A DNA stretch of 46,291 bases, taken from the NCBI RefSeq assembly GCF_021531495.1, contig NZ_JADYTY010000017.1, positions 1 to 46,291 of the forward strand, given 5' to 3'. Positions 41,099 to 46,291 of this stretch are shown piece after piece. A program made the position numbers and the translations under genes. This DNA is from Anaerovibrio lipolyticus. Its GTDB lineage: Bacteria; Bacillota; Negativicutes; Selenomonadales; Selenomonadaceae. The notes beneath the pieces are model-generated. The model ran no database searches. It had not been told where the DNA came from and worked only from the letters and a program-made list of their open reading frames with translations. Positions within the stretch are counted from its first letter, which is position 1; the number at the start of each line of letters is the position of its first letter.

Positions 41099-41146
41099 TC
41101 TACAGCATTAGCGGATAAATTCAATCTCACTAAAACCTGAATAAAT

Positions 41147-41181
41147 AAAGGGCCTACTCCATTTTGGGAGCAGGCCCTTTT
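41147..41181 (+). terminator. Rho-independent terminator of the PTS operon
   Basis: AAAGGGCCT (41147-41155) pairs with AGGCCCTTT (41172-41180), with an inner CTCC/GGAG pairing, then TTTT at 41178-41181. Confidence 0.9.
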
Positions 41182-41221
41182 CGGGTGTAATAGAATGGAA
41201 GAATATGAGTAATTGACAAGC

Positions 41222-41353
41222 AAAAATTGTACTACTCTGGGCATTTTGCTCCGCCTGGGACAGAGCGCGAATCTGTACCCGCATACCTTCGGAAATGGCG
41301 TAGCCAGAGGCGATTTTACCTAGCTGGGATTGAGTCTTTTTGGTATTTTCATC
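41222..41353 (-). pseudogene. Flagellin N-terminal fragment (gene remnant)
   Basis: On the minus strand a 44-codon stretch in one frame reads DENTKKTQSQLGKIASGY, then AISEGMRVQIRALSQAEQNA and QSST. This matches the conserved flagellin N-terminal helix (ASGYAISE-MRVQIRxLxQAxQNAQ, normally near residues 50-80). No start, no rest of the N-terminus and no C-terminus are present. It seems to have a deletion just before ASGYAIS and loses homology after QSST. It lies directly downstream of the oxidoreductase stop. It is not expected to make a functional product. Confidence 0.65.
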
Positions 41354-41368
41354 TCGTAGTTAGTGGGT

Positions 41369-42361
41369 TTACTGGTCAGCTAGGAAGCTGATATCAGCCT
41401 GTTTGCGGGATTTTTCCGCGGCCTCTGCCACCTGTAGAGAAATATTTAGATATAAATCCCTGCCGGCAAAATCCTTGTTAGCCAGCATGGCAGCAAAAGC
41501 TGCAAATTCGTGACTAAGGCGGTGAGGATATTGGTTTAGGGCATATTCTTGAATGTTGTCCTCGCCACGGATTTGACAAGCAATTTTCTCTAGCTGATTG
41601 GGAGCGGTTTCTACCTTTAGCCAGCCCTTTTCTCCTTGAATAAGACAGGTGCTGGGACTGTCAGAGTCCTTGGCCCCAATGGCCAGAGCCTGAAATTCAG
41701 GATAGCTCATTAGCACTACACCGGAGGTATCAATGCCGTTAAAGCCCTTGCGAGCCTGATAAATAAGGTTATTAGGGGCACCAAAGAGGCCAATAATCAA
41801 ATTCAGATTATAAATATTTATATCGTACAAAGCTCCGCCAGAAAGCTGGGGATCAAAAGCTGGCAGCACTGTACCTTCTAAATATTTGTCATAGCGGCTG
41901 GAATACTGGGAGTAATTGGCCTGTACCATGCGGATCTGGCCAAGCTTTGGCAGCAGCTCCTGCAGTTTGTGGAAATTTGGCATATGAAGCAGGGAAACAG
42001 CCTCCCAGAGAAACAGGTTCTTTTCCTTGGCCAGGTGAACCAGCTCCTGCACCTCTCTAAGATTAGAGCCAAAGGGCTTTTCTACAATAACATTATGTCC
42101 AGCCAGCAAGGCCTTTTTGGCGTACTCATAATGAGCACTGTTTACCAGGGCAATATATGCTGTGTCTATATCGGCCTGTCCAAGAAAGGCTTCATAATCA
42201 GTATAGACTTGGGGAATATTATTCTCCTGTGCCAAGGTCTGCCCCTTGGCCTCACTGTGGGGGCGTACCCAGATAGCCTGTATCTCTATGGTATTAATAG
42301 GTTTTAGAGCTATTAACACATCCTTGACAATGCCACCGGAGCCAACAATGCCTAGTTTCAT
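41369..42361 (-). CDS. Gfo/Idh/MocA-family NAD(P)-dependent oxidoreductase
   Basis: Probable sugar or cyclitol dehydrogenase of unknown substrate. From ATG 42361 (AAAGGA eight bases before) it is 330 residues. The Rossmann fold starts LGIVGSGGIVKDVL, and the family motif is VIVEKPFGSN (catalytic Lys in EKP). The C-terminal alpha/beta domain includes LSGGALYDINIYNLNLIIGLFG, where the GG-LYDIN segment is typical. In-frame ATGs at 42379 and 42370 are less well placed. An extended -10 (TGC-TATCAT, 42463-42455) upstream may belong to its promoter. No functional link to the neighbouring PTS can be shown. Confidence 0.88.
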   Translation of the reverse strand: MKLGIVGSGGIVKDVLIALKPINTIEIQAIWVRPHSEAKGQTLAQENNIPQVYTDYEAFLGQADIDTAYIALVNSAHYEYAKKALLAGHNVIVEKPFGSNLREVQELVHLAKEKNLFLWEAVSLLHMPNFHKLQELLPKLGQIRMVQANYSQYSSRYDKYLEGTVLPAFDPQLSGGALYDINIYNLNLIIGLFGAPNNLIYQARKGFNGIDTSGVVLMSYPEFQALAIGAKDSDSPSTCLIQGEKGWLKVETAPNQLEKIACQIRGEDNIQEYALNQYPHRLSHEFAAFAAMLANKDFAGRDLYLNISLQVAEAAEKSRKQADISFLADQ

Positions 42362-42511
42362 ATCTATCATCCTTTGCAATGGGAGAGTATTTTCCCTTCA
42401 TTATTCAAGAAAAATGTTGCCTTATTCTGAACATAGACAAAATTATTCAATACCATGATAGCATAGAAATCTGAAAAAATTTTGGATAGGAGAGGAATTT
42501 TATCTTTGCAT

Positions 42512-42568
42512 AAAAAATCCCTGCATACTTTGATTGCCTAGAAAGCTAGGTTAATCAGTATGCAGGGA
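42512..42568 (-). terminator. Terminator of the ahpC operon
   Basis: TCCCTGCATACT (42518-42529) pairs perfectly with AGTATGCAGGGA (42557-42568), and an inner CCTAG/CTAGG stem extends it. On the minus strand the hairpin is followed by TTTTTTATG (42517-42509), so it ends the transcript coming from the ArsD-like gene. Confidence 0.88.
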
Positions 42569-42599
42569 ATATGAATATTATACAGTCGCTCTAAGAGTC

Positions 42600-42926
42600 T
42601 TATTTCATAAGTTCTGCCATATTTGGTACATTCAAATATTTGGCAATCTCATCGTTAGTAGGGTACTTGCCCTCCATGACAATTTCTCCGTCCAGCAAAA
42701 TCAAAGGAAGTGCATTAGCACCTTTTTCTCTTACGAAATTAACAACCTTTTCATTCTCCATGAACTTCTGACGATCATCTGGCTGAACATATCTATTAAT
42801 GTCATACAGGTTAGTCTGCAAAACCTTGACAACCTTATCAATACGAACGATTTCCTGATCTGCACTCAAACCACACATACCATCAGCTGCACAAAGTTCT
42901 GGCTCAAAGATTTCCAACTTTTTCAT
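42600..42926 (-). CDS. ArsD-like thioredoxin-fold protein
   Basis: 108 residues from ATG 42926 (AAAGGGG nine bases before). KKLEIFEPELCAADGMCG at the N-terminus, ANALPLILLDGEIVMEGKYPTNDEIAKYL and the overall length match the ArsD arsenite metallochaperone family. ArsD normally has Cys12-Cys13-Cys18; here C12 and C18 remain but position 13 is Ala. No ArsA, ArsB or ArsR gene is nearby. Instead it is the third gene after ahpC and the AhpF-N-like gene. A redox role in that group seems more likely than arsenic transfer, which is inference. Confidence 0.78.
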   Translation of the reverse strand: MKKLEIFEPELCAADGMCGLSADQEIVRIDKVVKVLQTNLYDINRYVQPDDRQKFMENEKVVNFVREKGANALPLILLDGEIVMEGKYPTNDEIAKYLNVPNMAELMK

Positions 42927-43050
42927 AAATAACAACCCCTTTCAGATAACATATAAACGTCTAATTGACGACTCACCCTAATCTTATTATACTTAATTTA
43001 AAATAAAATGTCAATGAAAATAATTATCTTTTAATAAAATTTATTTTACA

Positions 43051-43671
43051 TTATTTTATATCTAGTAATTCTGCTAAAAGCTCACTAAATTCCTTTTTGC
43101 CATAGATAAATTTCCGTTCATCTTCCTCGTTTATAATACAGCAGGGAACACCTTTTAAATCGTATTTATCCTTTAGGTCAGCGAAATGTGCATAGTCAAA
43201 AATTTCTACACTGATATTATCATTGAGAGAAGCCATTCGCTGCATGGCCTGTACAACCACTGGACAATTATGGCAGGACAAGGTAACAATAATTTTGATA
43301 GCCTTTTTAGAGGTAATAGTCTTGGCCTTTTTCTCCGCTTCAACATCAATTACCTTGCCGGGACCAGCGATATTGTAGAGAGCTGCAATAAAGGAGTTAA
43401 ACTCCTGACCGTTTGGCAATGCGTGATAGATAATGCCTGCTGCTCTGCCATCATGGAAAAATAATTCCATTCCTGGAATATCCGCTGCTTCCTTCAAGCT
43501 GATTGCAATCTTATCCGTTAAAGCAGCTAATTCCGAAGAAAACTTTTGCAAATCTTTTCCTAAATCACTTTGGTCATAGTGGGTCACAATCCTTACGGGA
43601 TGCTCAAATCTGGCAAAAACCTGTGCCAGCTGGGGATGGAAGGACTGGGGGATAAAGCTTTCTCCAATCAT
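43051..43671 (-). CDS. Stand-alone AhpF N-terminal-domain-like thioredoxin/PDO protein
   Basis: 206 residues from ATG 43671 (GAGGTGAT just upstream). It looks like two fused thioredoxin folds, as in the N-terminal domain of AhpF or archaeal protein disulfide oxidoreductases. The second fold has the redox centre C133-H-N-C136 in VTLSCHNCPVVVQAMQRM and the cis-Pro loop GVPCCI. AhpF itself continues for about 310 residues with FAD and NADPH domains, and these are absent here. It probably shuttles electrons to AhpC from a separate reductase, unidentified. It lies 18 bases downstream of ahpC. Confidence 0.85.
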   Translation of the reverse strand: MIGESFIPQSFHPQLAQVFARFEHPVRIVTHYDQSDLGKDLQKFSSELAALTDKIAISLKEAADIPGMELFFHDGRAAGIIYHALPNGQEFNSFIAALYNIAGPGKVIDVEAEKKAKTITSKKAIKIIVTLSCHNCPVVVQAMQRMASLNDNISVEIFDYAHFADLKDKYDLKGVPCCIINEEDERKFIYGKKEFSELLAELLDIK

Positions 43672-43689
43672 AAAATCACCTCGCAATCA

Positions 43690-44271
43690 TTACAACAAGC
43701 CAACCAAATCAATACTAGGCTTCAGTGTTTCATCTCCTGGCTGCCATTTCGCAGGACAGACCTCATCTCCATGCTTTGCAACGAACTGCAAAGCCTCGAC
43801 CTTGCGCAGCAGCTCGTCAGCATTACGTCCTACATTGCCAGCATTTACCTCATATGCGGCAACCCTGCCCTTAGGGTTGATGATAAATGTACCCCGTTCT
43901 GCCATGCCATCGGCTTCAATATATACATCCAGATCTCTGGCCAAAGCAGCCGTAGGGTCAGCCAACATAGGATAAGTAATCCTGCCTACTTTAGTGGAAT
44001 TCTCATGCCATGCTTTGTGGACAAAATGAGTATCACAGGAGACACTGTAAATTTCACAGCCAATGTTTTGAAATTTTTCATAAAGATTAGCTAAATCCTC
44101 TAATTCGGTAGGACATATAAAAGTAAAATCAGCAGGATAGAAAAATAATACTGACCATTTGTCTAGCAAATCAGCCTTGGTAATGGTTTTGAATTTGCCT
44201 TTCTCAGCCCCAGCAGCTTTGATAAAGGCCTGTGCGGAAAAATCTGCAATTTCTTTGTTTATTAGTGACAT
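43690..44271 (-). CDS. ahpC: Alkyl hydroperoxide reductase C (2-Cys peroxiredoxin)
   Basis: Reduces H2O2, organic peroxides and peroxynitrite. From ATG 44271 (GGAGGT six bases before; the ATG at 44277 is too close to it) it is 193 residues. The peroxidatic Cys is C53 in FYPADFTFICPTEL and the resolving Cys is in DEVCPAKWQPG near the C-terminus. The C-terminal tail ends PSIDLVGLL, as in typical AhpC. Both cysteines mark the typical 2-Cys class. First gene of the three-gene minus-strand operon, divergent from the flavin reductase-rubredoxin gene. Confidence 0.96.
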   Translation of the reverse strand: MSLINKEIADFSAQAFIKAAGAEKGKFKTITKADLLDKWSVLFFYPADFTFICPTELEDLANLYEKFQNIGCEIYSVSCDTHFVHKAWHENSTKVGRITYPMLADPTAALARDLDVYIEADGMAERGTFIINPKGRVAAYEVNAGNVGRNADELLRKVEALQFVAKHGDEVCPAKWQPGDETLKPSIDLVGLL

Positions 44272-44288
44272 AATCATACCTCCGAGTA

Positions 44289-44338
44289 AATATATTTAGA
44301 TTGCATATTATCAAGCAATAAAATTAATCATTTGATAA
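44289..44338 (-). promoter_or_regulatory. Upstream region of ahpC with inverted repeat and weak promoter
   Basis: TTATCAA (44308-44314) and TTGATAA (44332-44338) form an inverted repeat with a 17-base spacer. A minus-strand TTGCTT (44318-44313)/TATATT (44294-44289) pair with an 18-base spacer is a possible promoter, but it leaves a very short leader. Confidence 0.35.
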
Positions 44339-44430
44339 CATTTTCCATATTTATATATTCTTCACAAAATACTAAAATCCTGCTTTGAGGGGAAAATTAT
44401 GAGAAAATTACAAAAACTAAAAGAGGATTT

Positions 44431-44460
44431 TTGATATTTGTGTAGAATAGTTATTATAAG
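44431..44460 (+). promoter_or_regulatory. Promoter of the rubredoxin-fusion gene with a PerR-like box
   Basis: TTGATA (44431-44436) with a -10 of TTATAA/TATAAG (44454-44460) at 17-18 bases. Bases 44445-44459 match the PerR box (TTATAATnATTATAA) at 11 of 14 specified positions, the right half perfectly, and overlap the -10. A PerR-type repressor is suggested but not shown. Confidence 0.4.
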
Positions 44461-44489
44461 GAAATAATTTTATTTTAGGAGGGGTTACT

Positions 44490-45107
44490 ATGAATAATCA
44501 GGCGATGTTTAAACTTAGCTATGGTCTTTTTGTCTTGACAGCAAGGGATGGCGAGAAGGACAATGGTTGTATTATCAACACGGCTATTCAGGCGGCATCT
44601 ACGCCTAATCAGTTGAGTATATGTGTCAACAAGACAAACTATACCCATGATATGATTGTCAAAACTGGAATTTTTACCGTATCGATTCTCAATCAAAAGG
44701 CTTCCTTTGATATCTTTAAACGTTTTGGTTTTGCCAGTGGCAGGGATGTTGATAAGTTTGCAGATTATGATGAATGTAAGCGCGGCGAAAATCGTGTTTA
44801 CTATATAACCGAGAATACTAATGCCTATATCTCCGTAAAGGTGTCCAAAACTGAGGATTTGGGTTCTCATACTATGTTCGTGGGCGAGATTACCGATATG
44901 GAAATTCTCGGTGAGGAACCATCTGTGACCTACGCATATTATTTCCAGCATATTAAGCCAAAACCAGAAGCATCTGCTTCACCTTCAGGCAAAACAGTAT
45001 GGCGTTGCAAGATCTGCGGCTATGAGTACGAAGGGGAGGAAATTCCTGAAGATTATATCTGTCCTATTTGCAAGCATCCCGCTTCTGATTTTGAGAAAGT
45101 TCTGTGA
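44490..45107 (+). CDS. Flavin reductase-like domain fused to rubredoxin (high-molecular-weight rubredoxin type)
   Basis: 205 residues. Residues about 1-150 are an FMN-binding flavin-reductase-like domain (FKLSYGLFVLTARDGEKDNG, NTAIQAASTPNQLSICVNK, FTVSILNQKASFD). After a short Pro/Ala/Ser linker, residues about 168-205 are a rubredoxin with CKICGYEYEGEEIPEDYICPICKH, giving the four Cys iron ligands in two CXXC pairs. Such Hrb proteins hand electrons from NADH:rubredoxin reductase to flavodiiron oxygen reductases or peroxidases in anaerobes. It is divergent from ahpC, consistent with oxidative-stress duty. Start set by AGGAGGGG five bases before the ATG. Confidence 0.92.
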   Translation: MNNQAMFKLSYGLFVLTARDGEKDNGCIINTAIQAASTPNQLSICVNKTNYTHDMIVKTGIFTVSILNQKASFDIFKRFGFASGRDVDKFADYDECKRGENRVYYITENTNAYISVKVSKTEDLGSHTMFVGEITDMEILGEEPSVTYAYYFQHIKPKPEASASPSGKTVWRCKICGYEYEGEEIPEDYICPICKHPASDFEKVL

Positions 45108-45114
45108 TATTTAG

Positions 45115-45155
45115 ATGGCCTTGCACATCATCTGATGGGCGAGGCTGTCTTTTTG
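45115..45155 (+). terminator. Terminator after the rubredoxin-fusion gene
   Basis: GATGGCCTTGC (45115-45125) pairs with GCGAGGCTGTC (45140-45150) with one mismatch and a G-U pair. CATC/GATG closes the inner stem, and TTTTT follows. Confidence 0.8.
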
Positions 45156-45197
45156 CATTTTTTTCTGCTAGAATTTTAGCTTAGGAGGTTGGTGTTT

Positions 45198-46031
45198 ATG
45201 AAAAATATAAAGGAAGTTTTGCAGGCAGGCCACCAGTGGATGGAAGAGTATATGCAGTCTTTTTACTGTGAGGATAAAGATATTATGTTTGGTATCCAGA
45301 TGAAGGAAAAGCATACTGGCTATGTTACGACCAATGCCAGACAACTGGCTCTGCATTTGCAATTGTCTTCTCATGATGTGAATTTGGCAGAGCTGATAGG
45401 CTTACTCCATGATGTGGGCAGGTTCCGTCAGTGGCAATTATATAAGACCTTTGTGGATGCCAAATCTGAGGATCATGCTGACTTGGGAGTAAAGGTGATT
45501 CAGGAGCTGCCTTTTTATGATTTGCTGGGGCAGGAAGAAAAGGATTTGGTGCTTTTTGCCATCAAGAATCATAATAAAAAGGAAATTGCTCCAGCACCGG
45601 ATAAAAGGCATTTGCTCTTTGCTAAAATCATTCGGGATGCAGATAAACTGGATATTTTCCGGGTGTTGGCTCCCTATCTTACGGCTAATCCAGATGCCGA
45701 GGGCCAGTCTGCGGCTATTCGCAAATTTATGAAGGGGCCTAATGGAGATGCTACCGGGGAGATGGGGGTATTTGCTCCTGGGTTCTTGGAGAAATTTGTG
45801 CGAGGAGAGCAGGTGGATTATACTATGATTCGCACCAATGAAGATAGAAAGCTGGTGCGGTTGATGTGGGTATATGATGTGAATTATGCCTGGACTTTGC
45901 AGCGAATTCGGGATAAAGGATATATTGAGGCCATTATTGCCAATCTGCCAGATAGTGAGATGTTGCGTCAGGGTGTGGAGAGATTGCAGAAATATGTGAG
46001 TGCCAAATGTGCCACCCCAGATATTGCATAA
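45198..46031 (+). CDS. HD-domain phosphohydrolase
   Basis: 277 residues from ATG 45198 (AGGAGG nine bases before; TTG 45189 also in frame). The HD metal-site residues are visible: a first His in the 38-55 region (KHTGYVTTNARQLA), LIGLLHDVGRFRQW (the HD pair), FAIKNHNKK and IIRDADKLDIFRV (final Asp). Such proteins hydrolyse nucleotides or other phosphoesters. Substrate unknown. It follows a terminator, so it is likely its own unit, though no clear promoter was found in the 42 bases available. The ribosome site is strong. Confidence 0.82.
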   Translation: MKNIKEVLQAGHQWMEEYMQSFYCEDKDIMFGIQMKEKHTGYVTTNARQLALHLQLSSHDVNLAELIGLLHDVGRFRQWQLYKTFVDAKSEDHADLGVKVIQELPFYDLLGQEEKDLVLFAIKNHNKKEIAPAPDKRHLLFAKIIRDADKLDIFRVLAPYLTANPDAEGQSAAIRKFMKGPNGDATGEMGVFAPGFLEKFVRGEQVDYTMIRTNEDRKLVRLMWVYDVNYAWTLQRIRDKGYIEAIIANLPDSEMLRQGVERLQKYVSAKCATPDIA

Positions 46032-46291
46032 TTCTGATTTGCCGAATCGTTTATCTCTCCATAGAGTTGTAAATATAATTCGGTATGTCAAAATTTTTCG
46101 ATATACAGCCTGCGGTCATAACGACTTTTGCTCTGTCCGACTTAATGGCCCTACCTGGGGATTTATCTTAACGCAGTAATACCGCTTATCGCTGAGCCAA
46201 TTCACAGAGGCCGTATTGGTAGAGAGTGCCACCGGGGCCACTTTTGCTGCGCAAAAGCAGGAGTCTCCCGACGCAAAAGTGTCATGCCCCT
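46032..46291. other. Unassigned terminal region with repeated ACTTTTGC motifs and an edge-truncated minus-strand ORF
   Basis: More GC-rich than its surroundings. ACTTTTGC occurs at 46124-46131 and 46240-46247, and its complement GCAAAAGT at 46273-46280. CTTTTGC-TGC-GCAAAAG (46241-46257) can form a tight hairpin, and CACTTTTGC (46239-46247) can alternatively pair with GCAAAAGTG (46273-46281). On the minus strand a frame open from the window edge to TGA at 46116-46118 gives 57 codons ending NPQVGPLSRTEQKSL. I recognise no family. It may be a repeat, a structured RNA or the 3' end of a gene. Confidence 0.35.

Noticed and set aside
45438-46091. Minus-strand frame of 217 codons opposite the HD-domain gene
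   Set aside because: The plus-strand protein has clear HD metal residues and a strong ribosome site; the minus frame has neither.

Overview
The window looks like a chromosomal segment of a Negativicutes (Selenomonadales-type) bacterium: a low-to-mid GC Firmicute with Bacillus-like promoters (TTGACA/TATAAT, often with an extended -10), AGGAGG ribosome sites and rho-independent terminators, yet carrying a full run of genes for a Gram-negative lipopolysaccharide (LPS) outer membrane. The genus is not determined; Selenomonas/Anaerovibrio/Mitsuokella-like is my inference. No rRNA, tRNA, CRISPR array or intact insertion sequence was seen.

Layout. (1) 1-6081: an unexplained hairpin, then cydABDC (cytochrome bd quinol oxidase and its thiol/haem ABC exporter). 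(2) 6142-24851: an almost unbroken envelope cluster: an LpxL-type acyltransferase, then after a terminator and promoter lpxC-fabZ-lpxA-lpxI-lpxB-msbA, a waaA-lpxK gene fusion, kdsB-kdsA-kdsD-kdsC, a second acyltransferase, lptC-lptA-lptB-one LptF/G permease, a DUF3084 membrane coiled-coil protein and a RuvC/YqgF-like protein. Together these make lipid A and Kdo, join them, flip the product and hand it to the Lpt bridge. lpxD and lptD are not in the window. (3) 24876-27617: dCMP deaminase, then from its own promoter a WecA/TagO-type phosphoglycosyltransferase and the UDP-GlcNAc 2-epimerase.

(4) 27669-33784: an accessory island between two terminators. It holds a WYL-domain regulator behind a palindromic operator, a decayed DUF1643 gene, a 741-residue fusion (ADP-ribosylglycohydrolase, unknown middle region, DUF1643), a DUF1848 protein with a CX3CX2C radical-SAM-like motif near its C-terminus, and an Rpn-family nuclease with EARG tandem repeats. 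This is the best candidate for an undescribed system.

(5) 33946-36784: rsmE, mtaB, a HIT protein and rpsU (translation and RNA modification). (6) 36867-42361: manA and a mannose-family PTS (IIAB, IIC, IID), transcribed divergently around a 9-3-9 palindrome, then a flagellin fragment and a Gfo/Idh/MocA oxidoreductase. (7) 42600-46031: a peroxide/redox group: ahpC, a stand-alone AhpF N-terminal-domain-like protein and an ArsD-like protein on the minus strand, divergent from a flavin reductase-rubredoxin fusion; then an HD-domain protein. The last 260 bases are unassigned.

Functional assignments rest on recognising conserved motifs by eye; no database search or structure prediction was run.
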